The notes: generated by a model from the sequence alone, not told the origin. A DNA stretch of 64,000 nt from Shouchella rhizosphaerae (GCF_900142675.1 NZ_FRBS01000008.1:1-64000); one strand, 5' to 3'. Shown: positions 29,158-39,071, numbered from the stretch's first letter. A program made the numbers and translations.

Positions 29158-30777
29158 TTACTTTAAAATATTCATTGCTTTTCGCCGCCAATTTGCCAGC
29201 TTTGGAACGCTTGCCCACTCACGCAATGTCAAAACAGAACTGGCAAGCAAACAACAAGCAACGGTGGCCACCCCGACAAGCGATGTGGATAAGGCAATCA
29301 TTGTATCGCCTACTCGTTCCTCACTTGTGAAAAGAAACGCCTCTAACAACCACTTCCATCCATAAGCGACTAGGAACAGCAAGAAAAGCGTCACACCAGT
29401 GCTTATATAGGAACGTTTTTGCACAAACAGAACACCATCTTGGCGCCTAATCGCGTACAGAGCGAGAGCCGCCATCGCCAAAAAGGCAAATAAACTTGCA
29501 TACGCCCCACCCATTGCTGATGCCATCACTGGGATAAACAAGAGGTTACCCGCCAGCTTTACTGCAAGACCAACAGCCACGGCATAAAGGGGAATATGAA
29601 TTTTGCCATAGCCTTGCAAAATCGCTGCAGCCGTCAAATAGAGCGAAGCAGGGAAAATCGAGACAGCAACAACTTGCAAGATGTCTGTTCCTGCACGGTC
29701 TGTAAACAGCATATGGTTGACCGGTCCCATCAGTACAACCAAGCCAATCGCGGCCCCTCCCCCTAGCAAAAGCGTCATCCGAACTGCTGCATCGCGGTAC
29801 ATCTGCGCATGTTGCTCCTTTCCTCTTGCCAGCGCTTTAGCCAACAGGGGAACAAGGGCGAGAGCAAGGGAAGTGGCGAGCACCGTGCCAAGCTGTATGA
29901 GCGGCTGACCTCGGTCATACACACCCTTTGCCAAATAAGCTTGTTCTTCTTGTAAGCCTGCTTCTTGGAGCAAACGAACGACAGTAAAAACGTCAATCAT
30001 TTGAAACAGCAATAAGACTAAAGCGTTGATACAAACGTAAACGCTTTGCGATAAAATCGATGTACTTTGCCTAAGCGCTGAGCCTATAGAGGCGAAGGAA
30101 AGCGCCCATTTTTTCCATTTAATCTGCCTTGTAGCAACTATAACAATGATACAACCAGCTAAGCTCCCTAAAAGCGAGCCATACACAGCGCCTGTGCCGA
30201 TCATATAAGGCCCACTATTAGCAGCTGCCAAAGCATATGTCACAAAAATAATCGCCGCTACCCGTATAAGCTGTTCGCCTATATGGGAAAAAGCTGTCGG
30301 TTTCATATCGCCGTATCCTTGTCCAACTCCCCTACCTACGCTCAATATAGGCAAAAACAAAAAGCCAACGCTTACGAGGCGGAGAAGGGGGGCAAGGCGT
30401 TCATCTCCCATAAATTGGGAAATTAACGGCGCTGCTGCTGCACATCCAATACTAGCAACGACAGCGAATACGGTCATTCCCACAAACGCTTGTCTGGCCA
30501 ATTCATTTGCTTGTTTTTCTAGCCCTTGCGCCTTCTTCTCAGCAACTTGCCGGGAAATCACAACTGGAAAGCCATAAAGGGCTAGAATGGCAATTGTCCC
30601 GTAAAAAGGGTAGATTTGCTGGTATACGTAAAAACCAAAGTCACCAGCAATGTTTTGAAATGGGATCCGGTAGACAGCCGATAGTACCTTAGCCATCAGT
30701 GCTGCAAACGCAATAAACACTGCGCCTTTTACTGCTCCCGTCCTGCCTGAATCACCCAACCATTGTTTGCTACTCAT
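29158..30777 (-). CDS. yabM: SpoVB-family polysaccharide/lipid flippase (YabM-like)
   Basis: Multidrug/oligosaccharidyl-lipid/polysaccharide (MOP) superfamily transporter with about 14 membrane helices in 539 residues. The N-terminal signature LSAVYRIPFQNIAGDFGFYV is typical of SpoVB/YabM. It probably moves a lipid-linked cell envelope precursor. It precedes mazG by 13 bases, as in B. subtilis. No good ribosome site is seen before the ATG at 30777, so the start is uncertain. Confidence 0.88.
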   Translation of the reverse strand: MSSKQWLGDSGRTGAVKGAVFIAFAALMAKVLSAVYRIPFQNIAGDFGFYVYQQIYPFYGTIAILALYGFPVVISRQVAEKKAQGLEKQANELARQAFVGMTVFAVVASIGCAAAAPLISQFMGDERLAPLLRLVSVGFLFLPILSVGRGVGQGYGDMKPTAFSHIGEQLIRVAAIIFVTYALAAANSGPYMIGTGAVYGSLLGSLAGCIIVIVATRQIKWKKWALSFASIGSALRQSTSILSQSVYVCINALVLLLFQMIDVFTVVRLLQEAGLQEEQAYLAKGVYDRGQPLIQLGTVLATSLALALVPLLAKALARGKEQHAQMYRDAAVRMTLLLGGGAAIGLVVLMGPVNHMLFTDRAGTDILQVVAVSIFPASLYLTAAAILQGYGKIHIPLYAVAVGLAVKLAGNLLFIPVMASAMGGAYASLFAFLAMAALALYAIRRQDGVLFVQKRSYISTGVTLFLLFLVAYGWKWLLEAFLFTSEERVGDTMIALSTSLVGVATVACCLLASSVLTLREWASVPKLANWRRKAMNILK

Positions 30778-31047
30778 AACATAAACAAAGGAAAACGAGC
30801 CTATTGCTCCATTGTTTACGGTGTTATTAAAAGCAGCATTCCTCTCCTTTTTGACACTAACACGGTGTTCTCTGCAACGGGCTTCGATCCCCTATGTAGG
30901 ATGGTCGGCCCCAACCGTCCAACCGGTATTTTTGCGTCTTTCTCTATGTATGATACTAATAATTATTTTCTTTTTCCAGTGCGCTTCAATCCGACTAGAG
31001 AAACGTGGTATGATAGAGGGTAGAATTTGATAAGCGAAGGTGATGTT

Positions 31048-31656
31048 TTGAAAGCGCGAAACCTATGGTTTTCGGTCTGGCTCCACCCGCGTAGGCAGAT
31101 GCAGGATGTCCTTCAGTATGGCTTACATAAAAAAGCCGCCCTATTGATCTCATTATTGTTTGGCTTGCTTACGACATTGTCCTATTCTCACATCCAAGCC
31201 TTTATTTTGCTAGGCGAGTTGTCAGCCGCCTCCATATTGGTTATTTTAGTGATTGGTTCTTTGATGGGTCCTTTGCTATACTACGTGTTTGGCCTTCTTC
31301 TGGGAAAGGTCGGCAGTTGGTATGGTGGCAATGGCAATGTGGAAGCAACAAGAAAAGCACTGGTTTATGGCTTTTTTATGCCAGGAATCCTGCTAGGACT
31401 TGTCAGCATACTCCTTTTTGGTATAGCCTATGTGCAGGCTTATTTTTTACACAGCAACGTCGTATATATCATTTACCAAATCGGCGTGTTTGTCCATAAC
31501 GTGGCTTCGATTTGGTTAATCGGCATTTTTCTCGTTGCTTTTGCAGAAGCGCAAAAAATTAAACTGTGGCGGTCGATGCTGATTTTGATCGCTTTTCTTG
31601 GCTGTATGGCGATTCTTTTTATCGTCATTGACCAAATCACACGGCTTTTTATATAG
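31048..31656 (+). CDS. Yip1-domain membrane protein (first copy)
   Basis: A protein of about 202 residues with five predicted membrane helices and the Yip1-type opening NLWFSVWLHPRRQMQ. Function unknown. The TTG at 31048 has AAGG seven bases upstream and gives a start like the second copy; a TTG at 31027 is also in frame. A TATGAT -10 (31011-31016) with a poor -35 lies upstream. It is followed 33 bases later by the MurG-like gene, and a homologue faces it at 32785-33423. Confidence 0.8.
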   Translation: MKARNLWFSVWLHPRRQMQDVLQYGLHKKAALLISLLFGLLTTLSYSHIQAFILLGELSAASILVILVIGSLMGPLLYYVFGLLLGKVGSWYGGNGNVEATRKALVYGFFMPGILLGLVSILLFGIAYVQAYFLHSNVVYIIYQIGVFVHNVASIWLIGIFLVAFAEAQKIKLWRSMLILIAFLGCMAILFIVIDQITRLFI

Positions 31657-31689
31657 GAATTGAAATCCGTTTGAACAGAAGGGACTTTT

Positions 31690-32754
31690 ATGAAAAAAAT
31701 TATTTTTACTGGGGGAGGGTCGGCTGGCCATGTCACCCCGAATCTTGCTATTATCAACGAGCTTAATGACAAAGACTGGTCAATTGCTTATATCGGCTCT
31801 TATGAAGGAATTGAACGGCAACTAGTTGAAAAGGCCGGAATTCGCTACTTTGGCATCTCAAGTGGCAAGCTACGCCGCTATATGGATTGGAAAAATGTGA
31901 CCGATATTGCTCGAATTGCAAATGGTTTTCGCCAAGCCCGGAAAATTTTAAAAGCGGAAAAGCCTGATGTTGTATTTTCCAAGGGTGGCTTTGTGACGGT
32001 ACCAGTTGTGGCGGCAGCTTATACGCTCCGAATCCCCGTCCATTTGCATGAAAGCGACTTGACGCCCGGGCTTGCAAACCGCCTCGCTAAACGATTTGCT
32101 AACACATTTTATACATCATTCGCTGAAACAGCCGCCCATTTTCCAAAAGAAGCAACCACAACGGTCGGCTCTCCAATTCGCCGCGAGCTTCTCGAAGGCT
32201 CCCGCATTCAAGGGCTGACCATCACTGATTTTAGCCGAGAGCGGCCGACATTGCTCGTTATGGGCGGGAGCTTAGGGGCAAAGCGGATCAACGAAGCCAT
32301 TCGCGAATCCCTCGATACGCTTACAAACACGTATCAAATCATTCATATTTGCGGAAAAGGCCACCTCGATCCAGCGTTGGAAGGGCGCCGCAACTATAAA
32401 CAATATGAATATGTTCATGACGAACTGCCTCACTTTCTTCAAGCGGCTGACCTTGTTGTCACACGCGGCGGTTCGAATGCCATTTTTGAGTTTTTGGCTT
32501 TGCACATCCCCATGCTTATCATCCCTCTTTCACGAGCACAAAGCCGTGGCGACCAAATCTTGAACGCCCAAACTTTTGTCAAAAATGGTTACGCCCGCAT
32601 GTTAGAGGAAGAAAACTTGACAAAGGAAACATTGCAACAGGAAGTCCAAGAGCTTTATAATGGAAGGCAAACATACATTGAGGCAATGAATGCGAGCCAA
32701 GCAACAAACGCTGTTGCCTACATTACAGAGAAGCTTGAGCAAGAGGTCCAATAA
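31690..32754 (+). CDS. murG2: Second MurG-type glycosyltransferase (UDP-GlcNAc:lipid I transferase paralogue)
   Basis: GT28-family enzyme that would add GlcNAc to lipid I to form lipid II, or act on a related lipid. The N-terminal motif TGGGSAGHVTPNLA and the sugar-nucleotide region VTRGGSNAIFEFLAL near residue 258 are present; 354 residues is normal. The main murG normally lies in the dcw cluster, so this is probably the second copy also seen in B. cereus-group genomes. It follows a Yip1 gene and ends in a strong terminator. Confidence 0.87.
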   Translation: MKKIIFTGGGSAGHVTPNLAIINELNDKDWSIAYIGSYEGIERQLVEKAGIRYFGISSGKLRRYMDWKNVTDIARIANGFRQARKILKAEKPDVVFSKGGFVTVPVVAAAYTLRIPVHLHESDLTPGLANRLAKRFANTFYTSFAETAAHFPKEATTTVGSPIRRELLEGSRIQGLTITDFSRERPTLLVMGGSLGAKRINEAIRESLDTLTNTYQIIHICGKGHLDPALEGRRNYKQYEYVHDELPHFLQAADLVVTRGGSNAIFEFLALHIPMLIIPLSRAQSRGDQILNAQTFVKNGYARMLEEENLTKETLQQEVQELYNGRQTYIEAMNASQATNAVAYITEKLEQEVQ

Positions 32755-32777
32755 AAAACGCCCATGGGCGTTTTTTT
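32753..32777. terminator. Bidirectional terminator between murG2 and a Yip1 gene
   Basis: AAAAAACGCCC pairs with GGGCGTTTTTT (32753-32763 with 32766-32776). It overlaps the murG2 stop codon and ends seven bases before the stop of the convergent gene, so it can serve both. Confidence 0.9.
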
Positions 32778-32784
32778 ATTGGAC

Positions 32785-33423
32785 TTATAGAGCACCAACG
32801 ATTGCGAGTAAAAAGCTAACAACAACCGCAATCACGACGAGCATTGCTCCTAAAATGAGGACAACCAAAACTGATTTCCATGCGGAAAATTGATGGGCTT
32901 CGCCAATTCCATGCATCAAAAGCACGAATGTCCAAATACCCGCTGTCAGACTGATAAGGCCGAGGATGTTTTGTGCCCACAGTTGTAGTGGCGAAAGCGC
33001 GATCTCTATCCCTAACAGAATGCTTTCTAGGTCGAACCAATAATAGGTTTCGCCAATAACAAGAATAAAAGGAATGCTAATAAGGCCATGAATAATCAAT
33101 GGGATCATGCTTGTATGTACAGTAGCGACGCGAAGGTCAAGCGCTGTCCCTTTTCCCCCAAGCCAACTGCCGACCCACTTGTATAGCCAAGAGAGGACAT
33201 ACAGGCTAATCGGAGCTACCACAATGCTAGTAAGTAAAGCAAACACAATAACGTAAACAAATGTTGGAACAACTCCGCTTGAAAAATTCGTAAAAGTGCT
33301 CAGTACAGCAGACACATAAGCAATCAGCAAATAATTCCATGTCTGCTTCTTTTCTCTGGCTGTTTTTAATTCGTCAGCGACAACTTGACGGGGACGAATC
33401 CATACTTTAAACCAATTTTGCAT
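32785..33423 (-). CDS. Yip1-domain membrane protein (second copy)
   Basis: A 212-residue protein with five membrane helices, opening NWFKVWIRPRQVVADEL, closely like the first copy at 31048. Shared features are the WVGSWLGGKGT / VGSWYGGNG segment and a late IGEAHQFSAWKS versus FAEAQKIKLWRS. The frame is open far upstream into spoVT. The ATG at 33423 has AAAGGAGG 13 bases upstream and fits the family start. Function unknown. It follows spoVT and its terminator. Confidence 0.82.
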   Translation of the reverse strand: MQNWFKVWIRPRQVVADELKTAREKKQTWNYLLIAYVSAVLSTFTNFSSGVVPTFVYVIVFALLTSIVVAPISLYVLSWLYKWVGSWLGGKGTALDLRVATVHTSMIPLIIHGLISIPFILVIGETYYWFDLESILLGIEIALSPLQLWAQNILGLISLTAGIWTFVLLMHGIGEAHQFSAWKSVLVVLILGAMLVVIAVVVSFLLAIVGAL

Positions 33424-33507
33424 GTTTTTTGATATACCTCCTTTTTTTACTTGAACTCTTATCGTATCATAGTCTCTTTTCAATTGATGCAAAGAAAGCA
33501 CACAAAA

Positions 33508-33532
33508 AACACCATGTTCTGCCCATGGTGTT
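33508..33532 (-). terminator. Terminator of spoVT
   Basis: A perfect 9-bp stem (33508-33516 with 33524-33532) is followed by TTTTTGTG on the minus strand, ten bases after the spoVT stop. Confidence 0.9.
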
Positions 33533-33541
33533 TTTGTCGTG

Positions 33542-34081
33542 CTACTGCTCCATTTGCCTAGCCAAAAAGCCAGCAGCGGTTTCAGCCATTTTTTGTTCAA
33601 GATTGCCGTTCAATGGTTCGTTTTTAGAGAAGATTACCACTGTACCAATGGGATCGCCGCCCGCAATAATTGGCGCGACCACATATCCTTGAAAATCGTC
33701 TTTGTGATCGCCAACAAGGTTGTATTCTCCAGCATTGGCTTCCAAGTAAGATTTACGTTCTACCATAGCAGACTCAACCGCATCGCCAATTGCCTTATTG
33801 GCGAATTCTTTCTTTGGCGCCCCTGCTACAGCAATATACGTATCACGATCCGAGATGAGTACATTTTGATTTAAGCTATCATAAAGGGCTTCCGCATATT
33901 CTTTTGCAAAATCGCCAAGCTCGGAAATCGGCGAGTATTTTTTCAAAATCACTTCGCCGTCACGATCAACAAATATTTCCAAAGGATCGCCTTCACGAAT
34001 CCGCAATGTGCGGCGTATTTCTTTCGGGATGACCACTCTCCCGAGATCGTCAATGCGTCGTACAATTCCTGTTGCTTTCAT
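33542..34081 (-). CDS. spoVT: Stage V sporulation protein T, AbrB-type regulator
   Basis: Forespore transcription factor that tunes SigG-dependent genes. The N-terminal swapped-hairpin AbrB DNA-binding domain is at about residues 1-50 (GIVRRIDDLGRVVIPKEIRRT) and the C-terminal GAF domain at about 55-178. The 179 residues match B. subtilis (178). A SigG-type promoter is visible upstream. It is paralogous to abrB at the far end of this window. Confidence 0.97.
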   Translation of the reverse strand: MKATGIVRRIDDLGRVVIPKEIRRTLRIREGDPLEIFVDRDGEVILKKYSPISELGDFAKEYAEALYDSLNQNVLISDRDTYIAVAGAPKKEFANKAIGDAVESAMVERKSYLEANAGEYNLVGDHKDDFQGYVVAPIIAGGDPIGTVVIFSKNEPLNGNLEQKMAETAAGFLARQMEQ

Positions 34082-34158
34082 AAGAAGAGCCTCTCTTTCT
34101 GAAGGTGTTTACACAGAATGATGCAAATCAGAAGAATACATTCAATGGGGTGTAAATG

Positions 34159-34188
34159 TAGTATTCTTCCGTTTCCATGAACTATTCA
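34159..34188 (-). promoter_or_regulatory. SigG-type promoter of spoVT
   Basis: On the minus strand TGAATA (34188-34183) and AATACTA (34165-34159) are 17 bases apart, one mismatch from the SigG consensus TGHATA-N17/18-CATWHTA. The transcript would begin about 70 bases before the spoVT start. B. subtilis spoVT is SigG-dependent. Confidence 0.75.
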
Positions 34189-34255
34189 CCAGCGAATGAA
34201 TTATTTTGTAATCTTTTTTGAAAGGAGGCCCATAAAGCAGAAAATAGGACTAGCC

Positions 34256-37200
34256 TTACGACGCAGACATCGCTTTCTTTGACTTGTCAGCACGGATCAA
34301 TGCTTCCAGTAATTCAATGATGTACGCAAGCAATGTTTCATCAGAAAGTTGCTTTGTCTTAATAACTAGTTTAATTTGGTTTCCTTGCGAGCCGATGCTA
34401 ACGTCACGACCGATTTTTTGGGCAGCATCGACAAGCGTTGCAACATGGATGCGATTGGTTGTTTCCTCTGTCAATAAAATCGTAACGGCGTCTTTGCCTT
34501 CTGTAATTTTTTCGACTTTTTCTTGATCGGCAATCAGCTTAATTTTTGTCATTTCAAAAAGATAAGCGACTTGTTTTGGATATTCGCCGAAACGATCAAC
34601 GAGTTCATCTTGCAGGTCAGCGATTTCTTCTAACGTTTCCACGCCTTTAAAGCGCTTGTACATCTCGATTTTTTGTTTCGCGTCAGGGATATACCGCTCT
34701 GGAATGTAGGCGTCAATATTTACATTCAGCTCCGCCTTAAATGGCGGTTCTTTCGGTTTTTCCCCTTTCCGTTCTTCAATGGCTTCTTTCAACATTTGCG
34801 AATACAAGTCAAATCCAACAGAGTCGATAAAGCCATGCTGTTGAGACCCTAACAAGTTTCCAGCACCGCGGATCGTTAAATCACGCATCGCAATTTTAAA
34901 GCCTGAGCCAAGCTCAGTAAATTCTTTGATGGCCTGCAGGCGCTTTTCAGCCACTTCGGTTAACACTTTGTCAGGCTGGTACGTAAAATACGAGTACGCC
35001 ACTCGGTTCGAGCGACCAACACGCCCGCGAATTTGATAAAGTTGGGACAAGCCCATCTTGTCGGCGTTGCAAACAATGAGCGTATTCACGTTTGGAATGT
35101 CAACGCCTGTTTCGATAATGGTTGTCGTTACGAGCACATCGCTTTCCCCTTCAAGGAAATCCAAAATGATCGATTCCAGTTCACGCTCATTCATTTGCCC
35201 ATGTGCATAGCTTACTCTTGCATCAGGGACGAGCGTAGAAATTTGCTCCGTCATCCGCTCAATGTCTTCTACACGGTTATAGAGGACATACACTTGGCCA
35301 CCACGACTTAGTTCACGCTCGATCGCCTCCCGTACAATGGCTGGATTAAACTCAACGACATACGTTTGGACAGGAAAGCGGTTTTCTGGCGGCGTCTCAA
35401 TCACCGATAAATCACGAACACCGAGCATCGACATATGGAGAGTTCGCGGAATCGGCGTCGCCGTCAACGTTAGCACATCGATATTGGCCTTCATGCGTTT
35501 GATTTTCTCTTTATGGGTAACGCCAAAACGCTGTTCTTCATCGACGATCAATAACCCCAAGTCTCTAAACTGTACGTCTTTTGAAAGCAGACGGTGCGTA
35601 CCGACGACTAAATCTACAGATCCTGCTTTTAAGCCTTTCAGCACTTCCGTTTGCTCTTTTCGCGAACGGAAACGGCTTAAAACGCCAACTGTAATCGGAA
35701 AGTCAGAAAACCGGTCTGAAATCGTTTCAAAATGCTGTTGCGCTAAAATAGTTGTCGGTACTAAAATGGCGACTTGCTTGCCGTCCATGATCGCCTTAAA
35801 GGCAGCACGAATTGCGACTTCCGTTTTTCCGTATCCAACATCGCCGCACAATAGGCGATCCATTGGCCGTTGCTTTTCCATGTCTTCTTTAATTTCCTTA
35901 ATGGCCCGTAGCTGGTCTTCCGTTTCCTGGTACGGGAATGAGCTTTCAAATTCAGCTTGTTCCGGGCCGTCAGAAGAAAAGCGGTGGCCAACGCTTGCTT
36001 CACGTTCTGCATACAGCTTAATTAAATCATCAGCAATGTCTTCAACCGAAGATTGGACTTTCTTTTTTACTTTTTTCCAATCGCTTCCTCCGAGGGCATA
36101 AATCTTCGGATCTTTTTCTTCTGTTCCGACATATTTCTGCACTTGGTCAATTTGCTCGACGGGCACATAGAGCTTGTCATTGCCCGCATAGCGCAAATTT
36201 AAATAATCTTTGTGGACGCCATTGATTTCAAGCGTCTCAACGCCTAAATATTTACCGACACCATGATTCGTATGAACGACCAAGTCGCCGACAGCTAATT
36301 CGGAATAGCTTTTAATCCGCTCAGCGTTTGATAGCTTTTGCCGACGCTTAGGACGTTTCGCCCGCTTTGAAAATACTTCCTCTTCAGTAACGACGACAAG
36401 TTTCTGTTCGGATAGCTCAAATCCGGTGTGCAAGTGCCCTGTATAAATTTGCACTTTACTTGGAGTCAAATCCGTTATCGCCTCAATCAAATGGGCATCG
36501 ATTTTTTCGTCTTCTAAGTTTAAAGCAAGCCGATTGGCACGGTCCTCTGTTCCGGCAATGAACAAAACGGTGTAATCGTTAGAAAGCCAGCGATTGACTT
36601 CAGAAGTAAGCAAATCCATCTGCCCATGGAAATTTTGCATCGATTTACAGGATAAGTTAATGATTTGCTCTGGCTTCGTTGAAGGTACTTGTTTTTGGAA
36701 AAGCGACGTATAAAGAACCGGCTGCGGCGCCTGTTGCAGCCTCGCAAGTGCATCAAGGGACAAGTGCGTACCGTGGACGATGCTCCCTTGTTCAAGCATT
36801 GCCGTATGCCATTCCGCCTCTTCTTTTTGCAAGTGTTCCGCCATTTCTTTGACGCGATTCATTTCGTCCACCCAGACAAATGCATCTTCTGGCATATAAG
36901 ACAATAACGATTGCGGCGTTTCATAATAAAGCGACATGTATTTGTACATGCCTTCAAACGTAGCCGATTGCTTCAGTTGGGCAATTTCAAAAGGAATATG
37001 TTCTTGCAATTTATCCCGTGTTTGTTTGCTTGCTACTTTTTTTAGCGTTGCCTCATATTTTTCTTCCAACAACTTCGCCCCGTGGCTATAGTGTTGATGA
37101 TGGAGCAGCACTTCTTGAGCAGGACCAATTGTGACTTCATCAATCATTCCTTCAGAACGCTGCGTCTCCAATGAAAAGTAGCGCATTGAATCGACTTCTG

Positions 37201-37798
37201 TATCAAACAGCTCAATTCGCAAAGGATGTTCCTTCGTAAGCGGATACAGATCGACAATGCCTCCGCGCACACTAAATTCCCCAGGTGCTGACACCATATC
37301 AGACCTGCGGTAACCCATTGTGACGAAATTTTTTATAAATTCTTCCAAATCACCGATGTCCTCGCCTGTTTTCAAATGGAGCTGGCTGCTTTGCCATAAA
37401 GCCTTTGGCGGCAACAAGCGGCGAATGCCAGCTAGCGGAGCGACGACAATGCCCTTAAAATCTTGTACAAGCGCATTAAGCAAATCCAAGCGCTGCGCTT
37501 TCATTTCCGGGCTAGCGACTGCAATTTCGGCTGAGATGAGCTCGTTCACAGGATAAAGATAAACTGTGTCCTCATCTAATAATTCAACAAGATCTTCATA
37601 TATTTTTTGGGCTTGGTATAAATTATGGGTAACCACGAGTTGGCTTCTTCCTGTTTCCCTGAATAACGCAGCGCTTACAACCGTGCGAGCGGAACCGGTC
37701 AGGCCAGTAAGAAGTTGCTCATTCATGTCATTTTCAATACCCTTTGCAACAGCGCGCACTTCTTTTACGCTGCCCACCAATTGCTGCAATCCTAACAT
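34256..37798 (-). CDS. mfd: Transcription-repair coupling factor
   Basis: Removes RNA polymerase stalled at lesions and recruits UvrA. The 1180-residue protein has the UvrB-homology module (about residues 1-350), the RNAP-interaction domain (near 490-560, HTNHGVGKYLGVE) and the SF2 translocase with Walker A GDVGYGKTEV and Walker B DEEQRFG. Motif VI is QIRGRVGR, and the TRCF C-terminal domain (from about 1000) closes the protein. No interruption is seen. It lies between fin and spoVT as in B. subtilis. Confidence 0.98.
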   Translation of the reverse strand: MLGLQQLVGSVKEVRAVAKGIENDMNEQLLTGLTGSARTVVSAALFRETGRSQLVVTHNLYQAQKIYEDLVELLDEDTVYLYPVNELISAEIAVASPEMKAQRLDLLNALVQDFKGIVVAPLAGIRRLLPPKALWQSSQLHLKTGEDIGDLEEFIKNFVTMGYRRSDMVSAPGEFSVRGGIVDLYPLTKEHPLRIELFDTEVDSMRYFSLETQRSEGMIDEVTIGPAQEVLLHHQHYSHGAKLLEEKYEATLKKVASKQTRDKLQEHIPFEIAQLKQSATFEGMYKYMSLYYETPQSLLSYMPEDAFVWVDEMNRVKEMAEHLQKEEAEWHTAMLEQGSIVHGTHLSLDALARLQQAPQPVLYTSLFQKQVPSTKPEQIINLSCKSMQNFHGQMDLLTSEVNRWLSNDYTVLFIAGTEDRANRLALNLEDEKIDAHLIEAITDLTPSKVQIYTGHLHTGFELSEQKLVVVTEEEVFSKRAKRPKRRQKLSNAERIKSYSELAVGDLVVHTNHGVGKYLGVETLEINGVHKDYLNLRYAGNDKLYVPVEQIDQVQKYVGTEEKDPKIYALGGSDWKKVKKKVQSSVEDIADDLIKLYAEREASVGHRFSSDGPEQAEFESSFPYQETEDQLRAIKEIKEDMEKQRPMDRLLCGDVGYGKTEVAIRAAFKAIMDGKQVAILVPTTILAQQHFETISDRFSDFPITVGVLSRFRSRKEQTEVLKGLKAGSVDLVVGTHRLLSKDVQFRDLGLLIVDEEQRFGVTHKEKIKRMKANIDVLTLTATPIPRTLHMSMLGVRDLSVIETPPENRFPVQTYVVEFNPAIVREAIERELSRGGQVYVLYNRVEDIERMTEQISTLVPDARVSYAHGQMNERELESIILDFLEGESDVLVTTTIIETGVDIPNVNTLIVCNADKMGLSQLYQIRGRVGRSNRVAYSYFTYQPDKVLTEVAEKRLQAIKEFTELGSGFKIAMRDLTIRGAGNLLGSQQHGFIDSVGFDLYSQMLKEAIEERKGEKPKEPPFKAELNVNIDAYIPERYIPDAKQKIEMYKRFKGVETLEEIADLQDELVDRFGEYPKQVAYLFEMTKIKLIADQEKVEKITEGKDAVTILLTEETTNRIHVATLVDAAQKIGRDVSIGSQGNQIKLVIKTKQLSDETLLAYIIELLEALIRADKSKKAMSAS

Positions 37799-38001
37799 CT
37801 TTTCTTTCCCCCTGAATTTCTTCTCTTCGCGTATTCATATAAGCGGACAAACAAGTCGAGACGCGTTAAAGAAACCCCGAGCGCCGTACGTATTTTCACA
37901 GATACATACTCGACTTTTTAACGATAACTCCTTAAAGGAACTTGCTTATTGCTACTCATTGACAATGCTGAATATGCCAATGCATCTTATGAACGGAAAA
38001 A

Positions 38002-38029
38002 TGCTTTGGTTAAAAAGCTGACCAAAGCG
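38002..38029 (-). terminator. Terminator of fin
   Basis: TGCTTTGGT pairs with ACCAAAGCG (38002-38010 with 38021-38029) and is followed by TTTTTCC on the minus strand, 41 bases after the fin stop. The gap 37799-38000 up to mfd shows no further feature I can support. Confidence 0.75.
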
Positions 38030-38069
38030 TTGGTATTTTTGTTCTTTCTATAAACGAAGCCGCCTCTTT

Positions 38070-38297
38070 TCAATGGATGAAATACGGGTAACTATACAGC
38101 TGAGGATTATCACTCAACGCTGTATAGCAATCTTCACATATGGCCTTCACATGTATATCACCATTCTCGTAGTAAGTCAATAGTTCGTCCTTTTCCATTT
38201 CATTCAATTCATGAAAACCTAAGTCAGCTTCGGTTGCGTTTTCAAATACAACACCGATCGTCTGTCCGCAATGGCGGCAGCCATAGTATACAGCCAT
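38070..38297 (-). CDS. fin: Anti-sigma-F factor Fin
   Basis: Small zinc-ribbon-type protein that shuts off SigF in the forespore as SigG takes over. The 75 residues carry two CxxC pairs, CRHCG near residue 7 and CEDC near residue 54, matching B. subtilis Fin (YabK). The ATG has AGAGGTGG upstream. It lies between pth and mfd, the conserved position, and has a forespore-type promoter. Confidence 0.92.
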   Translation of the reverse strand: MAVYYGCRHCGQTIGVVFENATEADLGFHELNEMEKDELLTYYENGDIHVKAICEDCYTALSDNPQLYSYPYFIH

Positions 38298-38328
38298 TTT
38301 CCCACCTCTTTTTCACACTTGGTTTCCA

Positions 38329-38358
38329 TAGTATGAGCAAAAAAGATGGAAAATATCC
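38329..38358 (-). promoter_or_regulatory. Forespore (SigG/SigF-type) promoter of fin
   Basis: On the minus strand GGATA (38358-38354) and a consensus CATACTA (38335-38329) are 18 bases apart. This fits SigG well. B. subtilis fin is read by both SigF and SigG. Confidence 0.7.
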
Positions 38359-38456
38359 GAATTCTAGTAGCTGCCTTTTCCATTGAGCTTCCAACATGGC
38401 CCAAGCCATAGGATAGCTCGTTCTTCCCGTCAGAACGACCGGTTACCGTTATCAGA

Positions 38457-39014
38457 TCAATTAAACGTATTCATCACTTCTAGAAAAGGCTTTTCTAGCC
38501 ACGCCTCAATCGCCTTTGCCGATTTTTCAGCCGCTTCATTCATAAAGGCCAATTCCTCTTTGCGATACGTATCGAGGACATAATGGACGACAGGTTCACC
38601 ATGGGCCGGCCTGCCTATTCCAACACGAATACGGTTAAAATCCTCTGTTCCTAAATGAGCTATCAATGATTTAATGCCATTGTGGCCACCAGCGCTGCCT
38701 TTCTTTCGCAAGCGTATTTTTCCTACAGGCAAGTCGAGATCATCATAAATCACAACAAGCTCGTCGTTGCTGATATTAAAATAATCCATAAACGGACGTA
38801 CAGCTTCGCCTGATAAATTCATATACGTTAACGGCTTTAAAAGAACAACTTTTTCACTACCGATCCGCTTTTCTCCATAAATGGCTTTAAACTTTTGCTT
38901 GTCCAGGGGCAAGTCAAGTTCTTGTGCGCAACGGTCAATAATGTCAAACCCAATATTATGCCGTGTGTGTTCATACTTTTTCCCAGGATTCCCTAGACCC
39001 ACTACTAACTTCAT
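38457..39014 (-). CDS. pth: Peptidyl-tRNA hydrolase (SpoVC)
   Basis: Recycles peptidyl-tRNA by ester cleavage. The catalytic His lies in GLGNPGKKYEHTRHNIGF at the N-terminus (residue 19), with further active-site motifs TYMNLSGEAV and YDDLDLPVGKIRLR and a GSAGGHNGIKS loop. The 185 residues match the family. It follows ctc by 57 bases, as in B. subtilis. Confidence 0.97.
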   Translation of the reverse strand: MKLVVGLGNPGKKYEHTRHNIGFDIIDRCAQELDLPLDKQKFKAIYGEKRIGSEKVVLLKPLTYMNLSGEAVRPFMDYFNISNDELVVIYDDLDLPVGKIRLRKKGSAGGHNGIKSLIAHLGTEDFNRIRVGIGRPAHGEPVVHYVLDTYRKEELAFMNEAAEKSAKAIEAWLEKPFLEVMNTFN

Positions 39015-39071
39015 TTGCTACTCCTTTACGAAAAAGGCATAACTCAGACGAGCCATACCTTTCCTTTACGC

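Noticed and set aside
35337-36101. 254-codon open frame antisense to mfd
   Set aside because: Shadow of the mfd reading frame; no start signal or recognisable product.
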